Positions 12,237 to 23,160 of a DNA stretch of 64,000 bases are shown one piece after another. The notes below the pieces were generated by a model. It was not told the DNA's origin, made no database searches, and saw only the letters and a program-made list of their open reading frames with translations. Made by a program: the position numbers and the translations under genes. Within the stretch, counting starts at the first letter, position 1, and each line of letters begins with the position of its first letter. Origin of the DNA: Codonopsis lanceolata (lineage: Eukaryota > Streptophyta > Magnoliopsida > Asterales > Campanulaceae); contig CM028378.1 in the NCBI GenBank assembly GCA_013146195.2, positions 79,287,808-79,351,807 of the forward strand, read 5' to 3'.

Positions 12237-12700
12237 TGTCGTATATAGTATAATTTCATTAATTGAAATGACATCGTCTAAATAGAATGTAAGATTTAAG
12301 AAAAAAAGTTATAGTTGAGAGTGTATATTGCTTCAAATGGTAGTTGAGGGACACATTTTAAACTTGACCCATGATTGATGGATTATTTATAATTGACTCA
12401 TAACCGTTGGATCTTATAATCAAAATCAATCTTAACCGCTAGATAACTTGACTCAATTGACTAATGTCAATTGTATTATAGACTAGATGTTCGTACCCGA
12501 GCCTATGACACGTTGTCAATATATTTGCTCCGTTAATTGAAATGACAGTGCTTAAATAAAATATACGATTTAAAAAAATATTGCAATTGATGGAGTAAAT
12601 TGCTGCAAGTGGTAGTTAAGAGGCGCTATTCGAACTCAACTTATAATTGAGAGGATTATTTGTAAGAAAATTATAAGTAACTGATCCTATGAGCCATGAT
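12237..12700. repeat. Two diverged copies of a ~240-bp dispersed repeat
   Basis: Segments from about 12245 and about 12510 share an ordered set of motifs: 'ttaattgaaatgacat', then 'taaatag/aaa..t...gattta', then 'ttg..gagtgtatattgc', then 'tggtagttgag', and 'ttataattgac'. A third copy lies at about 40445-40700. No coding content. The family is not recognised; the motif 'gcctat.gcacg.tg' at its left edge recurs at 40453. Confidence 0.55.
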
Positions 12701-13022
12701 TAGGGATGATAATTGAGTGTTAATAAATGGTTTTGGATTAGACCATTATTTATTTAACTCAAAGCTATTCATTAATACTCAATTATGGTACAACTATCTA
12801 TGCCTGTAGTGCACCCGATAATGACGTTACTTATATATTTGACTACGTGGAAGGCCTAAAATCTAGTGAAAAACTGAAAGGTACTGACCAGACAGCGAAG
12901 AGGAGAGGGATTGGATTATGTGGGTCCAACACGATTTGGGAAGCACCAGGTTGCTACAAATGGCAATGGCACGGCATAGCGCTCCGACACATTTCCACGA
13001 TAATGATAGGGCTACTCTAATA

Positions 13023-13279
13023 CTTCTTCCGTCTCTAAATAATCGTATGATTGACCCGATCCATAATTTAAGAAAAAATAATTGACTTGATTATTTATAT
13101 TGGTTTAATGTGTAGTTTTCTTTAATGTTCATATATATGTGGCCCATAATTAAAGTAGAGTGAAAAAGTAAGGGTAAAGTGGTAAAAGTGATGTTCTAAA
13201 AAGATAAGTTTCAAAGTAGACAATTATTTTGGGACGGACGAAAAAGGAAAGGAGAACGATAATTTAGAGACGGAGGGAG
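13023..13279. mobile_element. Stowaway-type MITE (family 1) upstream of the HSF gene
   Basis: 257 bp, flanked by TA at 13021-13022 and 13280-13281. Its inverted ends read CTTCTTCCGTCTCTAAAT and CTCCCTCCGTCTCTAAAT, the Tc1/mariner-derived Stowaway signature. The interior matches three other copies in the window (23919-24431, 23948-24205, 52609-52862). It ends about 357 bp before the HSF start codon, so it may sit in that promoter. Confidence 0.85.
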
Positions 13280-13636
13280 TAATACTTAATTTTGGATATC
13301 AAATGATATGGTATTTTATGTGTTATATTGTTAACATAATTTTTTAACTTATAATAAAGCCAATAAAATACCAAATAAAATAACACATTAAAAATCATAT
13401 CATTTAATACACAAATTTAAATACTCACTGAGTGGCTCTAGCATTACTCTTTCCGGTAAACAGAAACGCCCCCCAAATATCTTTCTCTTTCCTTTTCAGG
13501 GGCAACAATTTCAAATGGAAAGTGTGCCCCTCAGGTGAAGCACCCCTTTTTCAAAATATGAAAATCTCAACTTTTTTTATTCCTTTAGGTAGTAATTTCA
13601 TAAATAATCACTGTGGAAGTGATTAATTACTTTTCC

Positions 13637-14269
13637 ATGGAACCAGAAATCTTGATAGGAAAGAAATCTGTAGCACCAGGAGTTGAAGACGATAACGGCG
13701 GCGTCGGTGGTGGTGGTGGCGAAGTGGGTCATGGTGACCGTGACACCCCAGTTGAAATTATTGAAATCAAAGAAGAACCCATTTTAGTTCTCGATGATGC
13801 TGATTATTTCATTGGTGGCGGTGGTGAAGTAGTTACAGATGGTGGCGGTGCAATGAAAATTATGGAAATTAAAGAACCCATTTTAGTCCTTGACGAAGAT
13901 GATTTCGTTGGTGGTGCTAGTGGGTGTTTGGGGGTTTCTGATCATACGATGCCGCCGCCGCCGCTGCCGCCGAAACCGATCGAGGGGTTGAGAGATGGTG
14001 GACCACCACCGTTTTTGAAGAAGACGTTTGAGATGGTAGATGACCCGAAAACTGATTCAATCATATCATGGAGTGCTTCTCATACCAGTTTTATTGTTTG
14101 GGACCCTCACAAGTTTTCTTCTCAACTTCTTCCCAAGAAATTCAAGCACAACAATTTCTCCAGCTTTGTCCGCCAACTCAATACTTATGTGAGTATTTTC
14201 ATGTAATATTCACACACACACACACACATCATTATCAATCTTTGAAAACATGTTTGTTTAATTGTAATT

Positions 14270-14306
<37 letters not shown>

Positions 14307-15533
14307 GTTCTATCATCATGAAATTTAACATATTTAATTCATGGCTAGTAGTGTAAACTATTTGTAGCTGGAATTCACTCTCTGCTTGTTTTTATAAGTC
14401 TAACAGGGATATGTGTGTGTGTGTGTGTGTTTGTGCCTATGTGAAAAGAGCATAAGTTGAAAGAATTGAGAGGGTATTGCACATTTAAATTTCCAGCTAT
14501 ATTTGTGTTCACCATGATTTTTTGATTGGTTTAGTATACTTGAATTATTGTAATTCTTTTCCTTGTTTTCGATTTTGATCTGTTTAATTACGGTTCTTGA
14601 TGGTTTGTTTGATTGTTGAAGCGATTCAAGAAAATCGATGCTGATCGATGGGAATTTGCCAACGAAGGATTCCAGAAAGGAAAGATGCATTTGTTGAGGG
14701 ATATTAAGCGGAGGGCACACCAGTCCCAAATTATGCCGAAACAAGTAGAAGCGCACGCTCCGGTTTGTTCTCCAAATCCAATGGTGGAGACGGAGCTGGA
14801 GAATCTGATCACGGAGCAGAACATGTTGAAACTGGAAATTCTTAAGCTTAAGCAGCAACAAGAAAACACGGAGAATCAACTAGCTGCAATGAATGAGCGG
14901 ATGCAAAAAACAGAGTTGAGGCAGCAAAAGTTGATGGTTTTCATTGCCAAAGCTTTCCGAAATCCCTTCTTTCTTCAGCTTATCCAGCAACTAACCCTTA
15001 ATAAAGAATTGAGCAGTGGCCATGTCTCGAAAAAACAAAGATTAGAGAGAAAACAAAGCTTTGTTGATAGCATAGATACAATTCAAAAGCACCAAGCGCA
15101 GGAGGAATTGTATACATATGAATCAGATATACAAACACAATTTTCTTCTGATGATTCCAGAAGCCCTATTCAAGTCCACAAGGGTAACGAGAACCCAGAA
15201 GAAACCAATTCAGATGATGGTTCCGAGAATTTGATACTTTGGGAGAAACTCATTGAAGATGATTTGATTGTTGATGAAACTGAAAGAGAACTTAGAGAAG
15301 TAGAAAAGCATCAATCTGATATTGTTCTCAATGAAGTAGAAGACTTGATCTGGAAGCCTTCCGATTGGGATTCGTACACAGATTGGTATGATCTCATTAT
15401 CCAAATTTTTTCATAGTTTACAAATTATACATTTAACATTATGTTCTGCTTATTTCTTGGAAGACTTATTGATGCAAACACTATTTTCTATGGCAGGGAA
15501 CATGTAGGAGAGGTGGATGGGCAGGCAGTATGA
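13637..15533 (+). CDS. HSFA: Class A heat shock transcription factor (HSFA2/A6/A7-like), 3 exons inferred
   Basis: Inferred exons are 13637-14188, 14622-15385 and 15497-15533, with GT..AG introns (433 and 111 bp), giving 450 aa. Residues 1-115 form a Gly/acidic leader with a duplicated IKEEPILVLD segment. 121-215 is the winged-helix DNA-binding domain (PPPFLKKTFEMVDDP, SFIVWDPHKFS, FKHNNFSSFVRQLNTY, DADRWEFANEGF). About 238-305 is the HR-A/B coiled coil with the long linker of class A. 320-328 is a basic nuclear signal (KKQRLERKQ). 387-400 (LILWEKLIEDDLI) and 425-439 are AHA-type activation motifs. The family binds heat shock elements as trimers and activates chaperone genes in the nucleus. 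The first intron falls at the family's conserved site after LNTY. The start is the ATG at 13637; an in-frame upstream start would add only eight residues. Oddity: Arg185 where HSFs have Gly. If the last intron is not spliced, the frame would end at 15416 instead. Confidence 0.9.
14189..14621 (+). other. HSF intron 1 with three microsatellites
   Basis: Donor GTGAGT, acceptor TTGAAG. The intron holds a CA run (14211-14228), a TA run (about 14273-14301) and a TG run (14410-14431); the CA and TG runs could pair with each other. Splicing is inferred from the coding frame on both sides. Confidence 0.75.
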
Positions 15534-15808
15534 TATACTTACTAGTCAACTACTGAATCCATGGTGAGAGAATCCCTTTTTGTTGTTCTTCCTTTGCAAC
15601 ATTTGTCTTCCTCTCGTCTCAAACGATATCGGAATTCAGAGCTTAGCTTTACTTATAATGTATATAAATATGTAGTAGCTAAGAAGTAAGGATGGTTGTA
15701 TGTTGTATATGTAGCAGTTTGTTGGTGTCTGTATATATGTTTATGAATTCCCTTTTGGATCCCTTTATGTAGTTCTGAATGATGCCTTATTATTTATCTC
15801 CCGTAGTG
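15534..15808 (+). other. Probable 3' UTR and downstream flank of the HSF gene
   Basis: AT-rich non-coding sequence following the inferred stop, with possible polyadenylation-like AATAAA-poor, T-rich stretches near 15655-15740. No precise cleavage site can be read. The SINE begins just after it. Confidence 0.4.
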
Positions 15809-15824
15809 TTATGCGTGAGAAGTT

Positions 15825-15961
15825 TTTTTTTTTTTTTCTCTTTTTCTCCTTTTTATTAAAGAAGATCAACAGTGGTTCTCCACTTACCCCCTGGGTGACT
15901 CGAACCCACGACCTATTAGGTATGAGTGAAGCGTCTTACCACTAAACCGCACCTACTTATC
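15825..15961 (-). mobile_element. tRNA-derived SINE with perfect 16-bp target duplication
   Basis: 137 bp on the minus strand, flanked by identical 16-bp copies of TTATGCGTGAGAAGTT (15809-15824 and 15962-15977). Read from 15961 it begins GATAAGTAGGTGCGG, then the pol III A-box-like GGTTTAGTGGTAAGA and the B-box-like GGTTCGAGTCA at normal tRNA spacing, and it ends in a poly-A tail (the T run at 15825-15837). The 3' body 'agaaccactgttgatctt' may mimic a partner LINE tail. The identical flanks suggest a recent insertion. Confidence 0.9.
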
Positions 15962-15984
15962 TTATGCGTGAGAAGTTAATTGCT

Positions 15985-17177
15985 GGTTTAAATATCAATT
16001 TGGTCACCCTACTTTCGGCCAAAATTCATTAAGCTTACTCTATTTTTTTTTTCGTCAATTTAATCACTCTACTTGGACATATATATCAAGTTCATCACTC
16101 CATCCAATTTTTTTTGTTGAAAACTTAAAAAACTTATGAAAATCCCAAAATACCCTTTGACCACAGAAAAGAATTGCCGGTCTTCTTGTCTCTCCATAGG
16201 AAAATATCGATGGCTTTCGCCGCCCAAGACCTTGTGCAGGCTTCTCCCTCCAAAAGTCCGATTGATCTTCGATTTGACCAGAAGACATCGGCGAGCCTTC
16301 TTATCGTCGTCGATTATCGTGAAGACGATAATTTATATATGAAACGCCTCGGTGATCTTATCCTTCACCGAATCAATGAATGATTCGCCCGGCGTGATCG
16401 CTATCTGGATCTCCGCTCACGAGTTACTCAATTCGATCGACGAAATCGGCAGCAATTGTCGCAGGTTGCTTTTAGTGAAGACTGAGATGGCCGTGGATGG
16501 GGCCACGACAATGTAACACAACAGAGGACTTGAAGATCGTGCGAAACATGGTGAGCAGGCTGTGCAACCCACGATCTATAGCCACGCCCAATCGTGGAGA
16601 GTTTAAAAGTGTCATAACCACAAAGGCTTGCTACCTACCAAGAAGTGGTTATCTTACTACCCATAAATAAATACACAATTTACTTGTGTAATTCTTTCAA
16701 ATAGTTTCCCCAATACATATTGCTTTTCTTGACCCACATGTACACCAGAGAGTCTTAGCAGGGAATGATCCTGCTTAGCTTATCCATTGTCCTTTTTTCT
16801 CGCAGTAATCAAAGTCGGATGATGGAGAGCACGATGAAGAAGACTTCATGGGAGAAAGGAGGCGAACTGAGGAAGGGAGATTGGGTTTGGCTCTGGACTG
16901 CTTGGGGATGATTCACCGGAGAAGATGAAGGGCTGGGGTTTGGGTATTTGGGGCTTGTTGAACCCTCAACTTTTAATATTGAGAGTAAAACCCTTCAACT
17001 TAATAAGGGTATTTTAGTCTTTTCAATTATTTCCGTCCGACATAACGGACAAAAATTTCTCAAGTGACCTTATTGAATATTAAAGCCAAGTAAAATGATT
17101 AAATTGAGAAAAAAAAAAGTAGAGTGAGCTTAATGACTTTTGGCCGAAAGTAAGGTGACTAAATTGAGATTTAAACC
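15985..17177. mobile_element. Non-autonomous Mutator-like element (MULE), 1193 bp
   Basis: The ends are inverted repeats of about 70 bp (left GGTTTAAATATCAATTTGGT, right complement GGTTTAAATCTCAATTTAGT, continuing through 'ctttcggccaaaa' and 'cattaagct'). They are flanked by a perfect 9-bp duplication TTAATTGCT at 15976-15984 and 17178-17186, the diagnostic length for Mutator. No transposase is encoded. The middle (about 16140-16930) is markedly richer in GC than its surroundings and may be captured host DNA. Confidence 0.9.
16208..16383 (+). pseudogene. Possible captured gene fragment inside the MULE
   Basis: A short open stretch starting MAFAAQDLVQASPSKSPI and ending ...LILHRINE lies in the GC-richer centre of the MULE. 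The codon pattern looks like host coding sequence and the downstream bases continue in a similar style, but the frame stops after 58 residues and the product is not recognised. Capture of gene pieces is known for Pack-MULEs; here it is an inference from composition only. Confidence 0.35.
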
Positions 17178-17432
17178 TTAATTGCTTCAACAAAGCAGCA
17201 AAGGCCATGTATGAGCATAATTTACTTCATGCTTAGATCGGCTTACCAACTTTTACAATCATACACTGGGATGCTAGGTCGACATCCTCATGTTAAATAC
17301 AGTATAGTTTTGTACTACGATCTACAAGGTCGGAAAGTTTGATCGCTTTGTTGATTCTGGTTTTATGATACACGTATGTTTGTACCATGATGTTTTCACG
17401 AGTCTTGTGCGTGATTTTTGTGGTATAGAGTG

Positions 17433-17733
17433 TAGGGGTGTAAGTAGTTCAGTTTGGTTTTTGTCAAAACTACAAATCAAATTGAACCGAACCACTTGGT
17501 TTGGTTTGATTTGGTTTAGTTTGGTAGTTTATATAAATTATTTTTAATCAAATTAACCAACATTAAAAATAACCATAAAAATACGATTTTAATTTGGAAT
17601 TAATATCAAAATTTGGAAATAACCTACTAACAACAAATTATTATAAGGAAAATAATACAAATTCTAAAATAAACACAAACAATCGAAGAGATAATAGTTC
17701 TCCAACAATCAAGATTTTGTTTGGTTTAGTATG

Positions 17734-17776
<43 letters not shown>

Positions 17777-18033
17777 GACTAAATTAAAAGCTTAGATTAT
17801 GCATATAAGCTAATTCAAATGTTCAAAATAGTTAACAAATGCAATATAATATATATTATATAATAAATAAATGAAAATATATAGGTTGGTTTGGTTCGAT
17901 ATAAAAATCGTAAACCGAATCGAACCAGATAGTTTTCCAATTTATGAAATCGAAACAGAACCGTTTTCGTCCAAAACCGACTGCTTTGGTTTGGTTCGGT
18001 TCCGTGGTTCAGTGGTTTCGATTTACACCCCTA
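17433..18033. mobile_element. hAT-like non-autonomous element
   Basis: 601 bp between TAGGGGTGTAAG and TTTACACCCCTA, short inverted ends of the type seen in many plant hAT elements. Sub-ends are rich in 'ggtttggttcggtt' and its complement, arranged as inverted repeats. A TA microsatellite occupies about 17737-17773. The flanking 8 bp do not match well, so the insertion is either old or its edges are off by a base or two. Confidence 0.6.
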
Positions 18034-18448
18034 AGGTCTAGCCTTGAATATGTGACCCGTTGTTTCATGTTTAGGGTTGAATTGATTATTTAGACGTGTA
18101 CTGATTTTTATATTTATTAAAGTTTCGAGTTTTTGATAAGTGAAACATAGTTGATAAGCGTCAATGTCATGAATTAATTACTGGTTTTCTTGTTTAAAGT
18201 TTAGACTTATGTAGAAAGGTGCAAGACATGAGTAAACGTTTGACAAATTTAGTCTACTGTGTCTCTTTTTTTTGTAATTGAAAGCAAGTGTTTGAATCAA
18301 AATTCTTATTACAGCATAAACTAGAAAGTTCAAGAAAAAGTTGGACTTCATCCACCTGTCAATTGGTCACTACTGATTGCTGATTTGTTGGGTCATTTAA
18401 ATAATGAAGATGCCACGTAGTACTTTCTGTTAAACGAAATAAAGCAAA
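18034..18448. other. Intergenic, nothing recognised
   Basis: AT-rich single-copy-looking sequence between the hAT-like element and the first Helitron-like unit. No open frame or element end seen. Confidence 0.45.
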
Positions 18449-19921
18449 CTAGTTTATATCCGTATGATGCACGGTTAGAATAATATTTTTGTTTGTAAAA
18501 ATTATTTTTAATAAGATTATTTTCTAAACTTGTTATAATAATTAAAATTTTAAATTAGAATACTTTAAACAAAAATAAAATAATATAAATATTGAAATTT
18601 ATCAATGAATGGGTAATTGAAAGATTTGCCTAAAAATTTTCTGTAGAAAAACAGCTTAAGAAATAAAGTAATTAATAATTAATAAATATAGACTAATAAG
18701 TAATTTTCTGGTGAAACTGATCATTTTAACAAAAAGTCATCATGTGTTACCTGTAACATCTGTTAGTAGTAATTAATAAGAATTAAACTTTCATCCACCA
18801 GTAGTGTAAAATCATTTTTACACAAATGAATTTTTTTAACATGACACGTGAGTAACCAAAATTTAAGTAAATCAAGACAAATGTTTTGATTGACACGTGT
18901 CATGATCTAAGGGACGATTATATATAAAAAAATCTACACGGTTGATTGATAAAAACTTTTTCGATTAATAGTTAATAGATATATTTTAATAGAAAAAAAG
19001 TTAAGATAAACTTTTCATGTAAATAACTTGTATAAATAAAATAGTAGGGAAATGAAAATTGATGAAAATCGAAAAGTTTCGGTCAAAGAAAAACTTGTAT
19101 AAATTAAATAGAATAAAGTCTAGTTTTAACTTAAGCTATATTTGACAAAAGAAAATTCTTTTCTTATTTTATAGAAAGTTGACACGTAATAGTAATTTCA
19201 CTGAAAGTTGCCACGTAGTAGCAGAAGTTCTATTTTAGTAATAGTCAATAGAATAGATTGAAATTAATCATTCAAAATTTCAAATGGGTAATTGAAAGAT
19301 TTGCATATGAATTTTCTGTAGAAAAAAAAACTTAAAAAATTAAAAAATTAATAATTAATAGATATAGATTAATTAATAATTTTTCTAGTAAAATTGATCA
19401 CTTTAACTGGAGTCGATGTGGCAGCAGTGATTTCTGTTAGCAGTAATTAATATTAATTTTTCATTCATATGCGATGCAGAATCTTTTTTACACAAACGAT
19501 ATTTGAACATTACACATGGGCAACCAAAATCTAAATAAATCAAAACAAAGATAGTGACTGACACGAGTCATGATGCAATGGCCACTTGTGTAAAAAATTT
19601 ATAGACCATCACTTGATCAAAAAATTACTCAATTAATAATTAATAGATATAGATTAATAGAAGAAAAAATTAACATAAAATTATCTGCTAAATAACTTGT
19701 ATAAATAAAATAGTATAAGGAGATGAAAATGGATAAGAATCGAAGACTTTGTGTCAAGTTAAACTTGTATAATTTAAATAGGATAAAATTTGGTTTCAAA
19801 TTAAACTATTCTTGCAAAAAACAAACATAAAATCTTATCTTATTTTATAAAAAATTGACACGTGTCAGTCATTTCACAGAAAGCTGTCACGTGATAAAAG
19901 TGGTTTCTGTTTTAGTAATAA
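18449..19921 (-). mobile_element. Helitron-like unit A (minus strand)
   Basis: On the minus strand it ends with a hairpin-like CCGTGCATCATACGG followed about 10 bases later by CTAG and a flanking T, the hallmark of a Helitron 3' end. No coding sequence. The interior shares modules with units B and C such as 'cagaaagttgccacgtag', 'tctgttttagtaata' and 'gtataaataaaatag', so the three are one family. Confidence 0.5.
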
Positions 19922-20654
19922 CTATATTATTACCCGTGCGATGCATGGTTGATTTAGTGTTGTTTCTTAAACTTAATGTTGTAGATAGAATTTACAAGCT
20001 ATTTGAATGAACCAACAAAGATATTCACATAATTAATAAATTAAAAAAATCTTGAGATCACACAGAATCATCAAACCAAAATTTATGCGAATTATAAAAT
20101 CAAACAAATATTCTTAGGGGGGGGGGAAGCGGAAGTACCACAAAGACAGACTCGATAATGAGGTGTTTGATGAAGGATAAGTATTCGCAGTGGTTGTTTG
20201 CTGTTTTGGTGGAACATGTTTAATTAAATTGGATAAAATATATTTTAAATTGACTGAGTTTTGGTAAAATAATAAAAATTAAAAAAACTTCTACCATGAT
20301 AATTGAGGAGTTATAATCAAATGAAACTTGTATAAATAAAATGTGATAAAATATATCCGGTACAAACCGATTTTGGCAGCAAAAAATGGCAAAAAAAACA
20401 AATTACCATGCCAATTTAAGAGTTTTAATCAATTGAAACATGTCTAAATCAAATGTGATAAAATCTATGAGCAAAAAAAAACTTTTACCATAAAAATTTG
20501 GAGTCCTAATCAAATGAATCACGTTAAAATCAAATGTGATAAAATCTATATGATAATAACCGATTTTAAAAGCAAAAAAATGATTAAAAAACTTTTACCA
20601 TGCATAAAGGAGACACCGGTTTCAAAATCTATCCAGTTTTGATTCTTGGCAGCA

Positions 20655-20719
<65 letters not shown>

Positions 20720-21667
20720 TAGTTTTAATATATGGTAAATAAGATGATTTTATAAACTTGTAACAAATAATTAAAAAACTTAATTAGAATAATTTGAAAA
20801 AAAGAAAAATATGGTAAATATTCAAAATTGATCATATGAATATGTAATTGAAAGATTAAAACCTCTGAGAATTGATAAAATCCAATCGCAAAAAAACTTT
20901 TTCCATGAAAATTTGAAGTTCTAATCAAGTGAAATGCGTCTAAATCAAATGTGACAAAATATATCTCGTACTAACTGATTTTGGTAGCAAAAAATAATTA
21001 AAAAAACTTTTAACATATATAAAGGAGGTACCGCTGTTAAAATCTATCCGATTTTAATTTTATGCACCAAAGAATAAGAAAAAAAATTACAACTTCACAA
21101 GAAGGGGTCACGTCAACGCACATAAATCTTTTAAAACTTTAAGCATTTACCATAAAATCATCATATGACATCAATGATTTTTTTTAAAATAATAGTTAAT
21201 AAATAAATAATAGATTATTAATTAATGATTAATAAAAATAGATTAGTTGAAGAAAAAATAATATAAAATTGTCTCGTTGATAATTTGTAAAAATTAAATA
21301 GTAAGCGAATGAAAAGAGATGGAAATTGAAGAGTTTCTGTCAAATTAAACTTGTATAAATTACATAAGATAAAATCTAGTTTAATTAAGCGATATTTGAA
21401 AAAAAAAATAAAAACAAAATCATAAATCTCTATCATAAATTTACTCGTAAAACTATATCTTCAATCTATCTTATCAAATTAGTTTTAAGATTTTTATCTT
21501 ATCTAATTAGATTTATAATTTTTATCTTAAACTAATCAATTTTGAAGAAAAAGAAAAAAAACTTACCATTTCGAAGGTAACACGTGGCAGCACCGAATTT
21601 CTTTAAAATATTTAGCTTTTCATAGAAAGCCGTCACGTAGCAGTAGCGACTTCTGTTTTAATAATAA
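19922..21667 (-). mobile_element. Helitron-like unit B (minus strand)
   Basis: About 1.75 kb; aligns closely in order with unit C ('acccgtgcgatgcatggttg', 'gaatgaaccaacaa', 'gagatcacac', 'ggataaaatatat'). Its minus-strand 3' end has the hairpin CATGCATCGCACGGG, then TAATAATATAG before T, one base off the CTAG terminus. It directly abuts unit C with no spacer. Contains a long TA microsatellite at 20658-20716 and several ~100-bp internal tandem copies of a 'taccatgaaaatttggagt' module. Confidence 0.55.
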
Positions 21668-23160
21668 CTAGGTTATTACCCGTGCGATGCATGGTTGATT
21701 TAGTATTGTTTCTGAAACTTAATTTTGTAGATAAAATTTGTAAGCTATTTGAATGAACCAACAACAGCAAGATGTTCAGATAATTAATAAACTTAAAAAA
21801 ACGTGAGATCACACAAAATCATCAAATCGAAAACTTTTGCAATCTTAGGGAGGAGAGGGGAAGTACCACGAAGATAGACTCGTCAAGGAGGTGTTTAATG
21901 GAGGGGAAGTATTTCATAGTGATTGTTTGTGGTTTTGGTAGAACACGTTTAATCAAATTGGATAAAATATATTTAAATTGACTGAGTTTTAGTAAAATAA
22001 TAAAAAAATAAATAACTTATACCATGACAATTGGGGAGTACTCATAATCAGATGAAACTTGTCTAAATCAAATGTGATAAAATATATCCGGTATAAACCG
22101 ATTTTGGTAGCAAAAAGTTGTAAAAAACAAATTATCATGAGAATTGGAGAGTTTTAATAAATTGAAATACGTCTAAATCAAATGCCATTAATTCTATCCG
22201 CAAAAAAAATTTACCATAAAAATTTGGAGTCCTAATCAAGTGAAACACATTTAAATCAAATTAATGTGATAAAATCTATCTGGTAATAACCGATTTTAAC
22301 AGCAAAAAATGGTTAAAAAAAACTTTAAACATGTATAAAGGAAACACCAGTTTCAAAATTTATCTAGTTTTGATTTTTCGACAGTAAAAAAGGAATATAT
22401 ATATATATATATATATAATAAGATGATTTTCTAAACTTGTAACAAATAATTAAAAAATTTAATTAGAATAATTTGAAAAAAAAAACAAAAAAATAAGTCC
22501 AAATTTGATCATATGAATATGTAATTGAAAGATTAAAACCTATGAGAATTGATAAAATCTACCCCCAAAAAATTTTTACCATGAAAATTTGGAGTACTAA
22601 TCAGGTGAAACTCGTTTAAATCAAATGATATAAAGTATATCATATATTAACCAATTTTGGCAGCAAAAAATGGTATAAAAAAAAACTTTTACCATGTATA
22701 AAGGAGACACCATTTTTAAAAAATTCTACCAGTTTTAATTTTTGGCAGGAAAAAAAAATAAAATATATATATAATACTGTATACACGGTTTTAATAGTTT
22801 TTTAATTGTGCAAAAATTGTTTATAAGGAGATGATTTTCTAAACTTGTAATGAATAATTTAAAATTTTAATTAGAATAATTTGAAAGAAACGAAAGATAA
22901 GGTAAATATTCAAAATTGATCATATGAATATGTAATTGAAATATTAATATCTATGAGAATTGATAAAATCTATTCGCAAAAAAATGCTTTTATCATGAAA
23001 ATTTGGAGTCCTAATCAAGTGAAACACGTCTAAATCAAATGTGATAAAATGTATCTCCTACTAACCCATTTTGGTAAGAAAAAATAATTAACTAAAAACT
23101 TTTACCATATATAAAGGAGGTATCGATTTTAAAATCTATCCGATTTTAATTTTTTGTACA
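20250..23160. repeat. ~100-bp internal tandem modules in the Helitron-like units
   Basis: At least ten degenerate copies of a module containing 'aatcaagtgaaacacgtcta', 'aatcaaatgtgataaaat', 'ctatccggta..aaccgat' and 'aaacttttaccatg' occur at about 20290-20600, 20890-21010, 22020-22330, 22570-22700 and 22980-23110. They account for much of the length differences between units B and C. Confidence 0.6.

Noticed and set aside
14400..14879. Minus-strand 159-aa frame opposite HSF exon 2
   Set aside because: Antisense shadow of a well-supported coding exon, including microsatellite-derived 'HTHTHT'.
15841..15961. Possible tRNA gene on the minus strand
   Set aside because: A and B boxes are present but there is no complete cloverleaf, and the poly-A tail and 16-bp target duplication identify a SINE.
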